Source: Alphaproteobacteria bacterium (GTDB lineage: Bacteria > Pseudomonadota > Alphaproteobacteria > Rhizobiales > Devosiaceae). From it: DNA of 8,423 nt. The position numbers and the translations under genes were made by a program. The DNA is taken from positions 1 to 8,423 of the forward strand of contig JAJRRJ010000180.1 of assembly GCA_024279575.1 (NCBI GenBank). The letters run 5' to 3'. The notes under the pieces are model-generated. The model was not told where the DNA came from, ran no database searches, and saw nothing but the letters and a program-made list of their open reading frames with translations. This document shows, piece by piece, positions 1-6,022 of this stretch (within the stretch, counting starts at the first letter, position 1; every line of letters starts with the position of its first letter).

Positions 1-582
1 ATTCCCAAAGAGCCGATTTTGTTCAACAAATCCTCGGGTGCATTTTGTGGGCCAAATGACCCGACACCATACACAAGCCAGATGAGCAAACTTGATTGGG
101 AAGTAGAGCTTGGTGTGGTGATAGGAAAGGCGGCATTGCATGTCAGCGAGGCTGACGCCCTCGACCATGTTTTTGGTTATACGCTGGTCAACGATATTTC
201 CGAGAGGTCTTGGCAACAAGAGCGCGGTGGACAGTGGACAAAGGGCAAAAGTTTTAACAATTTTTGTCCAACCGGACCGTGGCTGGTAAGTCGCGACGAG
301 ATCAAAGATCCCCAATCACTGGATATGTGGCTGAATGTAAATAACGTGCGCGAACAAACCGGAACTACCAAAAAGATGATATTTTCGGTTCAGGAAATAA
401 TTGCCTACCTTAGCAATTTTATTCAGTTGGAACCCGGAGATTTGATTTGCACAGGTACGCCCCCTGGTGTCGGGGCCGGAAAAAAACCACCAAAATTCTT
501 GAAAATTGGTGACGAGGTTCATCTGGGTATTGATGGGTTGGGGGAAGCGCGCCAATTGGTTGTGGAATTTGCACGACCGTAA
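1..582 (+). CDS. FAH-family hydrolase, 5' end outside window (possible 2,4-diketo-3-deoxy-L-fuconate/rhamnonate hydrolase)
   Basis: The reading frame is open from the first base, so the true start lies outside the window; the in-frame TTG at 19 is not a credible start. The visible part is the catalytic domain of the fumarylacetoacetate hydrolase family. DWEVELG supplies the two metal-binding Glu codons (100 and 106) and NDISER supplies the Asp (codon 193). GKSF, GPWLV, LEPGD and the TGTPPGVG loop follow in the usual order. Family members are metal-dependent cytosolic enzymes that hydrolyse or isomerise C-C bonds in diketo acids. The SDR gene begins 36 bases downstream on the same strand, so the two probably form an operon. 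Known FAH plus SDR pairs of this type act on L-fucose or L-rhamnose, where the FAH protein splits the 2,4-diketo-3-deoxy acid. The substrate is inferred from context; the family assignment is firm. A paralogue lies at 7721-8423. Confidence 0.9.
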   Translation: MPKEPILFNKSSGAFCGPNDPTPYTSQMSKLDWEVELGVVIGKAALHVSEADALDHVFGYTLVNDISERSWQQERGGQWTKGKSFNNFCPTGPWLVSRDEIKDPQSLDMWLNVNNVREQTGTTKKMIFSVQEIIAYLSNFIQLEPGDLICTGTPPGVGAGKKPPKFLKIGDEVHLGIDGLGEARQLVVEFARP

Positions 583-606
583 TTGGCTCCGTTTTTTAAG
601 AAAATC

Positions 607-612
607 AAAGGA
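607..612 (+). promoter_or_regulatory. Ribosome binding site choosing the SDR start
   Basis: AAAGGA precedes a double ATG at 616 and 619. Spacing is 3 bases to the first ATG and 6 to the second, so 619 is favoured. The open frame extends back to TTG 583, but that start has no ribosome binding site and would add twelve residues ahead of the Rossmann strand. Confidence 0.6.
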
Positions 613-618
613 AACATG

Positions 619-1347
619 ATGAAAAATAAGATCGCAATTGTAACGGCTGCGGGGCAGGGAATTGGCCGGGCAACCGCCGAAGGTTTGGCAGAACTCGGGG
701 CAACTGTTTACGCGCTAGATAACAATCCTGAAACATTGAAAGATGTAAAAGGAATGATTCCGGTGCTTGTGGATGGCACGGATGCCAAGGCAGTTGCGAA
801 GTTTTTTGCAACCCTGAAACGGGTGGATATTCTGGTGCACGGGGTTGGTTATGTTCACCATGGCACGGTTGAAGATTGCACCCCCGAGGAGTGGGCCAAA
901 ACCATAAATATCACCCTCAACAGTGCCTATTTGGTTATCCGCGAAACGCTTGGAAAAATGAAGGAACATGGAGGTTCTATCGTTAATATTGCCTCGGTCT
1001 GCTCCTCGGTCAAAGGCTTTGCCAATCGGGCAGCCTATGGGGCGGCCAAGGGTGCTGTCATCGGGCTGACCAAGTCGGTAGCGATTGATTATCTGCCCTA
1101 TAATATTCGTTGCAATGCGGTGAACCCGGGCACCACACAATCCCCGTCCCTTGATCAGCGCATTGAAGAGCTTGGTAAAACAGTTGGCGGGACTGACAAG
1201 GCATTTCAGATGTTTATTGATCGCCAGCCCATGGGCCGCCTTGGCACGCCAAAAGAAATCGCCAGCATGTGCATTTATCTGGCAAGTGATGATAGCTCCT
1301 ATGTGACGGGACAATGTTTTAACATCGATGGCGGAACGTTGATCTGA
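619..1347 (+). CDS. Short-chain dehydrogenase, DHRS6/BDH2-like (possible 2-keto-3-deoxy-L-fuconate or L-rhamnonate 4-dehydrogenase)
   Basis: A 242-residue classical SDR of normal length. The nucleotide-binding loop is TAAGQGIG (9-16), with Ala in place of the usual first Gly, as in DHRS6/BDH2 proteins. Asp34 at the end of strand 2 predicts NAD rather than NADP. The active site has Ser in NIASVCSS (123-130), Tyr140 and Lys144 (YGAAK). GYVHHGTVEDC, SSVKG, NPGTTQSPSL and the YVTG..IDGG tail closely follow human BDH2. Bacterial members of this clade include 2-keto-3-deoxy-L-fuconate dehydrogenase and L-2-keto-3-deoxyrhamnonate 4-dehydrogenase. The latter works just before a FAH-family hydrolase, which is the neighbour here. 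That pathway role is an inference; 3-hydroxybutyrate dehydrogenase or hydroxyproline-type activity is an alternative. FabG is less likely because of the NAD-type Asp and the clade motifs. The start at 619 is chosen from the spacing to AAAGGA. Confidence 0.88.
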   Translation: MKNKIAIVTAAGQGIGRATAEGLAELGATVYALDNNPETLKDVKGMIPVLVDGTDAKAVAKFFATLKRVDILVHGVGYVHHGTVEDCTPEEWAKTINITLNSAYLVIRETLGKMKEHGGSIVNIASVCSSVKGFANRAAYGAAKGAVIGLTKSVAIDYLPYNIRCNAVNPGTTQSPSLDQRIEELGKTVGGTDKAFQMFIDRQPMGRLGTPKEIASMCIYLASDDSSYVTGQCFNIDGGTLI

Positions 1348-1500
1348 TGCAGTTAGGCACTGGACCTGTCACGGATTTATTCCGCTCCTTTAAGAGCATA
1401 TTGTGCCCCAAAGGAGATAAGAAATGGCAAGATTACGCAGTGCTGAATTCAAACGCGATGCAGTTCGTATCGCATTAATACTTTTCCCTCAAAAGAAAAG

Positions 1501-1540
1501 TGTCACCCATGTGTCCGGTACATTCTGTTACCTATCTCTC
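1501..1540. mobile_element. Candidate insertion-sequence terminal repeat (IS481-like end)
   Basis: TGTCACCCATGTGTC (1501-1515) is repeated in diverged form as TGTTACCTATCTCTC (1526-1540), matching at 11 of 15 positions with a 25-base period. The TG start and the iterated ACC-AT-TC pattern resemble the ends of IS481-type elements, where the transposase binds repeated sites. It begins about 24 bases after the IS3-like homology breaks off, which suggests one element landed in or beside another and both were then deleted. No transposase gene follows. The assignment is tentative. Confidence 0.35.
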
Positions 1541-1567
1541 AGGCGGGCATTCCAAAATGCATCGCCT
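1541..1567. other. Imperfect inverted repeat between IS debris and decarboxylase 3' end
   Basis: AGGCG (1541-1545) pairs with CGCCT (1563-1567), and GCATT (1547-1551) pairs with AATGC (1556-1560). That gives ten base pairs around a CCAA loop, with a small asymmetric internal bulge. It lies about 85 bases past the stop of the minus-strand decarboxylase and could end its transcript. However, no T-run follows on either strand, so an intrinsic terminator is not supported. It may instead belong to the IS remnant. I see nothing else in 1568-1650. Confidence 0.35.
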
Positions 1568-1650
1568 TGTAATAGCTTTACGCCGACTGCTACGCGTTTT
1601 GATGTTTGATAATTGTCAGCGCTTAAACGGGTTGCGGGTACTGAATTTTA

Positions 1651-2808
1651 TCAGACCTTGATGTTATCACTCAGGTCCATCACATTTTGAATAGTGTTAA
1701 CTCCGTAACCATTAAACCGAGTGGTCAGGCTGGTTGAATAGGCGCCAAGCCCGTGGAAAATCACATAGTCCTCTTCTGTCAGGTCATCGGGTAAAAGCTG
1801 GGTGTCATTTAGTTTGTCAACACTGTCACAGGTGGGGCCAAACACTGTGCGCGGATGTAGAGCGCCAGTGCGGTTTTTTCCGCTTGAAGAAAAAACTTCC
1901 AGTCGATCTAAAGGCCCGATGAGCAGGCATTCTGAGAGGCCACCATATATGCCGTCGTTTAAGAAAACCGCATTATCGTCACGAATTGCCTTAACTCTGG
2001 TTGCCAGACAATAGGCGTCTGCGACAATGGCGCGACCTGGTTCACATACCAGTTCAGGTGGGTTTTCCCCGAAAGCCAAGGCGGTAGCAGGAGCGATCTC
2101 TTCAAACTTGTCGCGCAGGTGCGGGTATTCTTTGGCGATCCTGTGGGATGGGAAGCCGCCGCCAACATTCAGCCGGGCGATAGTTACTCCAGCATCTGTT
2201 GCGATCTTTGCTGCCGCTATAATATAGGTGCGCCAGACGCCGGGTTGTGTACATTGTGTTCCAGGGTGGAACGTCAGGGCGGGTGTGTAGCCAAGGGATT
2301 TCACTTTTGACAAAAGACTTATGGCTTCTTTTGGATCGGCGCCAAATTTACTGCCAAAATCATAGGCGGCACCTTTGACCGGTAATTTGAACCGTACGGC
2401 AATTTCAGTGTTTTGTATGGGTACTTGTGCGGCAAGTTTTTCCAGCTCTGAATTACTGTCTACAGAATAGGAGGCTACGTTCATTTTTACTGCATGGGCG
2501 ATTTCCAGGTTGGAACGCACCGGATTATTGTAATGTAAAACGGCTTTGGGGGCGAGGCGGCGCACCTGATCCATTTCGGGGGGGGAGGCCACGTCAAAAC
2601 TATCGATTCCGGCGGCAATCAGGTTGCTCAAAACGGCGCTATCCGGGTTGGCCTTTAGCGCATAGGTGACCAGACCAGGGAAATGGTGTGTAAACTCTTG
2701 CACTTTATTTTGCAGGGTTTGTGGGGAGAAAAAGGCAATTGGAAAATCGGGACGCTTACTGCGTAAATACTGCACTGGGCTATCCCAGATGATTTTTGAA
2801 ACTTTCAT
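1651..2808 (-). CDS. Ornithine/lysine decarboxylase, PLP fold-type III (eukaryotic ODC-like)
   Basis: A 385-residue member of the alanine-racemase-fold group IV decarboxylases, of typical length for bacterial eukaryotic-type ODC. The PLP lysine is Lys52 in YALKANPD (49-56). HPGTQ (181-185) stacks near the cofactor, GGGFP (216-220) and EPGR (256-259) hold the PLP phosphate and ring, and GPTCDSVD (324-331) carries the catalytic Cys327 and Asp328. GAYS (355-358) and FNGY near the C-terminus are also in place. The enzyme should decarboxylate L-ornithine to putrescine, and possibly lysine to cadaverine; the sequence alone does not decide between them. Biosynthetic SpeA-type arginine decarboxylase is much longer and is excluded. 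The ATG at 2808 has AAGGGG six bases upstream and is preferred over a start 13 codons earlier. The gene is divergent from an Lrp/AsnC regulator at 2967. Confidence 0.9.
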   Translation of the reverse strand: MKVSKIIWDSPVQYLRSKRPDFPIAFFSPQTLQNKVQEFTHHFPGLVTYALKANPDSAVLSNLIAAGIDSFDVASPPEMDQVRRLAPKAVLHYNNPVRSNLEIAHAVKMNVASYSVDSNSELEKLAAQVPIQNTEIAVRFKLPVKGAAYDFGSKFGADPKEAISLLSKVKSLGYTPALTFHPGTQCTQPGVWRTYIIAAAKIATDAGVTIARLNVGGGFPSHRIAKEYPHLRDKFEEIAPATALAFGENPPELVCEPGRAIVADAYCLATRVKAIRDDNAVFLNDGIYGGLSECLLIGPLDRLEVFSSSGKNRTGALHPRTVFGPTCDSVDKLNDTQLLPDDLTEEDYVIFHGLGAYSTSLTTRFNGYGVNTIQNVMDLSDNIKV

Positions 2809-2966
2809 GATTTTCCCCTTAAGGTTCAATGCTAGCGCGAAGTGCAATCCACTTTAGTTAGAAGAACAAATCCATTTGGTGAGTTCCTCAATTATTTTAG
2901 TTGATTTGTCTGTTTTGTTCGTCAATATGATGAGGTTCTCGGCAATTTGCATGAAAAGAGAGTGTT
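2809..2966. promoter_or_regulatory. Divergent promoter/operator region between decarboxylase and Lrp-type regulator
   Basis: 158 AT-rich bases separate the two starts. GAACAAA (2864-2870) is mirrored by TTTGTTC (2914-2920), with centres 50 bases apart. The overlapping words ACAAATC (2866-2872) and GATTTGT (2903-2909) are mirrored as well. TATGAT (2926-2931) could be the -10 box of the rightward gene. Directly abutting it, CGTCAA (2920-2925) reads TTGACG on the minus strand and could be a -35 box for the leftward gene. Lrp/AsnC regulators often control themselves and a divergent neighbour through several phased sites, so this is a plausible binding region. The spacing of the promoter boxes is poor, so exact promoters are not established. 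Confidence 0.4.
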
Positions 2967-3398
2967 TTGGATAGTCTTGATAATAATATTCTGGCGGCGT
3001 TATCGGCGGACAGTTCCACGCCAACGGCGCTTCTAGCGCGTCGTTTCGGGGTGGCGCGATCAACGGTTCAAGCGCGCATTGAGCGGTTGAAAAGAAACGG
3101 AACTATTGCCCGGTTTACAGTCAAACTTGGTGATGTGGCGCTGGCGCGACGCATTAAAACCACGGTGCTATTGCGGGTTGAAGCTCGGGCCAATCCCGGG
3201 GTTATTCAGCGCCTCAAAACTGTTCCGGAAGTTGAAGTGGTGCATTCCACCAGCGGGCGATTTGATCTGATATTGCAGGTGGCGTGCGAAACTACCCATG
3301 CACTGGACGGGGTGCTGGATAAAATTGGCGCGATTGAGGGGGTACAGGGCTCTGAAAGCCTTATCCATTTGTCGACTAAACTGGACCGGGCAGTTTGA
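2967..3398 (+). CDS. Lrp/AsnC family transcriptional regulator
   Basis: 143 residues, slightly short for the family (about 150-165). The N-terminal winged helix-turn-helix begins LDNNILAAL, followed by the recognition helix in ARRFGVARSTVQARIERL (24-41) and the wing NGTIARFTV. Residues ~65-137 form the RAM ligand-binding and oligomerisation domain, ending in SESLIHLSTKLDR. Such proteins are DNA-binding octamers or dimers that respond to amino acids. The start is TTG at 2967: an in-frame stop at 2952 excludes anything further upstream, and a weak GAGAG site sits four bases before it. The rare start and weak site suggest low translation. Position and orientation suggest it controls the divergent decarboxylase, itself, and possibly the cysteine hydrolase downstream. 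The ligand is unknown; ornithine, lysine or arginine would fit the context. Confidence 0.9.
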   Translation: MDSLDNNILAALSADSSTPTALLARRFGVARSTVQARIERLKRNGTIARFTVKLGDVALARRIKTTVLLRVEARANPGVIQRLKTVPEVEVVHSTSGRFDLILQVACETTHALDGVLDKIGAIEGVQGSESLIHLSTKLDRAV

Positions 3399-3439
3399 AG
3401 GGGCGCTTTTTGTTTTGGTTTTGTGAGATGATTGGGGAG

Positions 3440-3467
3440 TTGGAAATACCTCTGATCAGGGTATAGA
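3440..3467 (+). promoter_or_regulatory. Candidate sigma-70-type promoter of the cysteine hydrolase gene
   Basis: TTGGAA (3440-3445) and TATAGA (3462-3467) are separated by 16 bases, and each box matches the consensus at four of six positions. Initiation near 3474 would leave a leader of about 30 bases with AGGGGA (3490-3495) before the ATG at 3504. Read-through from the regulator gene remains possible, because no convincing terminator lies in 3399-3440. Confidence 0.4.
3447..3463. promoter_or_regulatory. Operator-like palindrome within the promoter spacer
   Basis: TACCTCTGATCAGGGTA is a 16-base perfect palindrome (TACC-CTGATCAG-GGTA) interrupted by a single extra T at 3451. It fills the gap between the proposed -35 and -10 boxes, a classical position for repressor binding. 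The protein that binds it is unknown. It does not obviously resemble the E. coli Lrp consensus, and I found no second copy in the neighbouring decarboxylase/regulator gap. Confidence 0.45.
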
Positions 3468-3503
3468 GTCTGGTAGACTGCCAAAAATCAGGGGAGACTT
3501 TTT

Positions 3504-4175
3504 ATGGGGTGGAAAACAGATTTTCGTTCATTTTATTATGAAAACGCACCTGAACCTGACAACCCGGTTCTTGAGTCTTCAAGGAGCGCATTGCTGGTGA
3601 TTGATGTTCAAAACACCTATCTGGCGCCAAAGGATAGTGTTGAGGAAAATCAGCGCTGGCAACCGTTTTTTGAGCGTATGAGCAGGACAGTTGTTCCCAA
3701 TTGCATCCGGCTCGTTGCCCGGTGCCGTGCAAAAGGAATTGAAGTTATTCATGCGCGCATCGCTTGTTTGACACCGGATGGTCGCGATCGTTCTCTTAGC
3801 CAAAAAAAGCCCGGGTTTAATTACCTCTTGTTGCCCAAGGATGAGGCGGAGGCACAAATTGTAGATGAACTGGCGCCAAACCCGGATGAAATCTGCGTGC
3901 TTAAAACGACTGACAGTGCGCTAACGGGGACAAATTTGCGGTTGATATTGTCCAATATGGGTATCAAAAATGTGATTGTTGCCGGCATATTTACTGACCA
4001 GTGTATTTCTTCAAGCGTGCGCTCGCTGGCGGATGAAAGCTTTGATGTGATTGTAGTTGAAGATTGTTGTGCAGCGGCGACCATGGAATTGCACCAGCAG
4101 GAGCTGGAAATTTTAAATATGATCTATTGTCATGTGATGGGGTTAGATGATGTGCTTGGCTATATTCAGGAATAG
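3504..4175 (+). CDS. Isochorismatase-family cysteine hydrolase
   Basis: 223 residues, full length for the family. The catalytic triad is clear: Asp34 in LLVIDVQNTY, Lys134 in VLKTTDSAL, and Cys167 in TDQCISSSVRSLAD. VIVAGIFTDQC and the VVEDCCAA strand complete the Rossmann-like core. Because a nucleophilic Cys is present, it is expected to hydrolyse an amide or ureide bond (nicotinamidase, ureidoacrylate or N-carbamoyl type) rather than isochorismate itself. It has an N-terminal extension of ~25 residues rich in aromatic and acidic residues, somewhat like RutB-type enzymes, but no rut genes are visible. It is probably cytosolic, as no signal peptide is seen. AGGGGA sits eight bases before the ATG. 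It follows the Lrp-type regulator by 105 bases on the same strand and may share its regulation. The substrate is unknown. Confidence 0.88.
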   Translation: MGWKTDFRSFYYENAPEPDNPVLESSRSALLVIDVQNTYLAPKDSVEENQRWQPFFERMSRTVVPNCIRLVARCRAKGIEVIHARIACLTPDGRDRSLSQKKPGFNYLLLPKDEAEAQIVDELAPNPDEICVLKTTDSALTGTNLRLILSNMGIKNVIVAGIFTDQCISSSVRSLADESFDVIVVEDCCAAATMELHQQELEILNMIYCHVMGLDDVLGYIQE

Positions 4176-4244
4176 CCAACATTAGAGTGCGGGCTTTGAT
4201 TGAATTAAATTCCATGCCCTAAGCCATTGCTTTGTCCCGTTTTT

Positions 4245-4275
4245 GAGCCGGATAACCGGACTCAGTTATCTTTTT
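4245..4275 (+). terminator. Weak intrinsic terminator after the cysteine hydrolase gene
   Basis: GATAAC (4251-4256) pairs exactly with GTTATC (4265-4270) and is followed directly by T5 (4271-4275). A competing GC-richer hairpin, GAGCCGG (4245-4251) with CCGG plus CTC (4256-4263) around one bulged A, uses the same bases but is seven bases from the T-run. The signal is plausible but modest. Confidence 0.45.
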
Positions 4276-4537
4276 AGCGCTTTAATCTTAACCCTGTTTG
4301 GTACGGAAAAAATTATTTGTCATTCTGTTGTGGACATCTCTGTGGCACAGGTCTAAAGGGTAGCGCCAATACAGCGCTCATACTTTCGTAACGCAAAATT
4401 TCTTTGACGTTTGAAAAAGTGGGCTCGTCTGATGTTTGTTTTGCACAGTTGCCAGAAACAAACGTCCAATCCCACTTTCCCGACAGATGTTGTCGGCGGG
4501 CTAGCTTTTTTTTGGCAACGCTCAAAGGAAAATATTT
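4276..4537 (+). promoter_or_regulatory. Structured leader region of the RNA helicase gene
   Basis: No credible gene lies here. A small hairpin AGCGC/GCGCT occupies 4362-4378. A large two-part hairpin follows: AAAGTGGG (4416-4423) pairs with CCCACTTT (4471-4478). Inside it GATGTTTGTTT (4431-4441) pairs with AAACAAACGTC (4456-4466), ten Watson-Crick pairs plus one G-U. GACGTTTG (4406-4413) is an exact alternative partner for CAAACGTC (4459-4466), so two folds compete. CCGACA (4480-4485) and TGTCGG (4491-4496) then form a 6-bp stem, with T8 at 4506-4513 and the ribosome binding site AAAGGA at 4524-4529. Hairpin plus T-run just before the gene suggests attenuation, though nine bases separate stem and T-run. 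A TTGACG (4404-4409)/TCTGAT (4428-4433) promoter would start transcription inside the hairpin, so the RNA reading is not certain. Confidence 0.45.
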
Positions 4538-6019
4538 ATGCAAACGTTTAATGATGCGGAGATTCCGCAGCAGCTTTTTCATCGTCTTGAACAAATGGGT
4601 CTTGTAAAACCAACGCCCATTCAGGCCAAGGCCATTCCCGTTGCGCTTGAAGGCAATGACATTCTTGGTTCGGCACAAACCGGCACGGGCAAGACCGCCG
4701 CGTTTGGCGTGCCCCTGGTGACGCATCTGCTCAATAACGAACAGGGAGGTGCGCTTGTTTTGTTGCCAACACGTGAGCTTGCCGGGCAGGTTCTTAAGAC
4801 GTTGGATCAGTTTATTGGCCGCTCCAACATCCCCAGTGTTTTGTTGATCGGTGGTGAGGACATGGGCAAGCAGATTAGAAAACTGCGTGCCTTTCCCCGT
4901 TTGATTGTTGGTACGCCCGGGCGGATCAATGATCACCTTAAACGTGGAACTTTGAAGCTGGACCGTACAAATTTTCTGGTTTTGGATGAAGTGGATCGCA
5001 TGCTTGATATGGGGTTTGGAGTGCAATTGGATGCCATTGCGAAATTCTTGCATGGGGAACGCCAGACGCTGATGTTTTCGGCCACTATGCCGGGCAACAT
5101 TCAAAAAATTGCGTCCAAATACCTTTCTGATCCGGTGCGCATTTCCGTTGGTAATGCCCATGCGACGGCACCCAATGTAAAGCAGGAATTGATACAGATT
5201 GCCGACGGGGACAAATTTTCCCGTCTGGAAAGTGAGCTTGAGCAGCGTGAAGGGTCGATTTTGATTTTTATCAAGACCAAATATGCCGCTGATAAAATGG
5301 CAGTAAAGTTGAAAAAACTCGGCCATGCGGCAGCCGCTTTGCATGGGGATCTGCGCCAGAACAAGCGCACCCAGGTGACCGCCGGTTTTCGGGCTAAAAA
5401 ATTCCGTATTCTAGTGGCAACCGATGTGGCCGCGCGCGGGCTGGATATTCCCCATATCGAGCATGTAATCAATCATGATATGCCGCAAAGCCCTGAGGAT
5501 TATATTCATCGGATCGGGCGCACTGCGCGAGCTGGGGCCAAGGGGGAAGCAATTAACTTTGTTTCCCCTGCGGATGCGACCAAGTGGAATGCCATTCAGC
5601 GCCTGCTTAATCCTGGACAGAAAATTGAGAAGCTTTCCGGGCCTAAAAAAGGTGGTGGGCGCAAGTTTGGCGGCAAAAAGGCTGGAAAAAAATTCGGTGC
5701 TAAAAAGCCTGGAGCCAATCGGTTTGCTGCACGACCCGAGGGCGAAAAATCCTTTGGTGGAAAAAAACGCAAGAGTTTCAAACCACGCACAAAAGATGGT
5801 GCGGGTGAGGGATTTGAGAACAATGTAAATAGTGCGCAAACACCAAAAGCTGATTTCAAGCACTCAGACAAACCAAATGCTCGGGCTGATGATCAGCGTG
5901 GGGAAAAACCTAAGGCGCGGTTTGGTGGCAAAGTGCGTGTTGGTCCTGATGGCAAGCCAAACGGAAAAACAAAGCCCCGTTGGAAAAAATCTAAAATGCG
6001 CAAGCAGGCTGCAGCCTGA
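4538..6019 (+). CDS. DEAD-box ATP-dependent RNA helicase, RhlE-type, with DEVD motif and long basic tail
   Basis: 493 residues. All helicase motifs appear in order: Q motif (Phe4, PTPIQ 25-29), Walker A AQTGTGKT (46-53), PTRELA (77-82), GG (105-106), TPGR (126-129), motif II DEVD (150-153), SAT (181-183), IFIKTK (243-248), ATDVAARGLD (294-303) and HRIGRTARAG (324-333). Motif II reads DEVD instead of DEAD. From ~365 to the end the chain is low-complexity, rich in Lys, Arg and Gly with repeated KFGG/KKFGAKKPG units, typical of an RNA-binding tail. The protein should unwind short RNA duplexes in ribosome assembly, RNA decay or cold adaptation. AAAGGA lies eight bases before the ATG. It appears monocistronic, with a structured leader upstream and a strong terminator downstream. 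RhlE-type is the best subfamily guess; CsdA/DeaD proteins are longer and have a different C-terminal domain. Confidence 0.93.
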   Translation: MQTFNDAEIPQQLFHRLEQMGLVKPTPIQAKAIPVALEGNDILGSAQTGTGKTAAFGVPLVTHLLNNEQGGALVLLPTRELAGQVLKTLDQFIGRSNIPSVLLIGGEDMGKQIRKLRAFPRLIVGTPGRINDHLKRGTLKLDRTNFLVLDEVDRMLDMGFGVQLDAIAKFLHGERQTLMFSATMPGNIQKIASKYLSDPVRISVGNAHATAPNVKQELIQIADGDKFSRLESELEQREGSILIFIKTKYAADKMAVKLKKLGHAAAALHGDLRQNKRTQVTAGFRAKKFRILVATDVAARGLDIPHIEHVINHDMPQSPEDYIHRIGRTARAGAKGEAINFVSPADATKWNAIQRLLNPGQKIEKLSGPKKGGGRKFGGKKAGKKFGAKKPGANRFAARPEGEKSFGGKKRKSFKPRTKDGAGEGFENNVNSAQTPKADFKHSDKPNARADDQRGEKPKARFGGKVRVGPDGKPNGKTKPRWKKSKMRKQAAA

Positions 6020-6022
6020 TTA

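Larger units (their letters stand above)
1424..1609 (+). pseudogene. Truncated IS3-type transposase OrfA remnant
   Basis: A good ribosome binding site (AAAGGAG, 1411-1417) precedes an ATG whose first ~18 residues, MARLRSAEFKRDAVRIAL, match the N-terminal helix of IS3-family OrfA proteins (Tnp_1 helix-turn-helix). After about position 1477 the likeness stops. The remaining ~43 residues look like translated non-coding DNA, with no recognition helix or leucine zipper, and no OrfB follows. The upstream stretch from about 1365 to 1423 is probably the IS left leader. This is a dead fragment left by deletion or a later insertion, and it cannot encode an active transposase. The IS family is recognised from memory of the motif; the exact element is not identified. 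Confidence 0.65.

Noticed and set aside
715..1314. 199-codon minus-strand frame opposite the SDR gene
   Set aside because: It lies wholly antisense to a clear SDR and no motif is recognisable; it is a shadow of codon bias.
3378..3411. AAACTG/CAGTTT hairpin with later T5 as terminator of the Lrp-type gene
   Set aside because: The stem is short, lies inside the coding end, and the T-run starts about ten bases away.
4404..4433. TTGACG...TCTGAT as the main helicase promoter
   Set aside because: The -35 match is good but the spacer is 18 and the -10 is weak. I kept it only as a competing explanation for the leader, not as a called promoter.
4480..4513. Calling the CCGACA/TGTCGG hairpin with T8 a confirmed intrinsic terminator
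   Set aside because: Nine bases separate the 6-bp stem from the T-run, which is too far for a canonical terminator, so it is described only within the leader.
4313..5344. 343-codon open frame on the minus strand across the leader and helicase N-terminus
   Set aside because: It is antisense to an unmistakable DEAD-box helicase, its product is a low-similarity mix rich in Asn, Gln and His, and no ribosome binding site or domain is visible.
5411..5863. 150-codon minus-strand frame, and other frames opposite the helicase tail
   Set aside because: The Lys/Gly-rich tail naturally gives long open antisense frames full of Phe and Pro; no family features are present.
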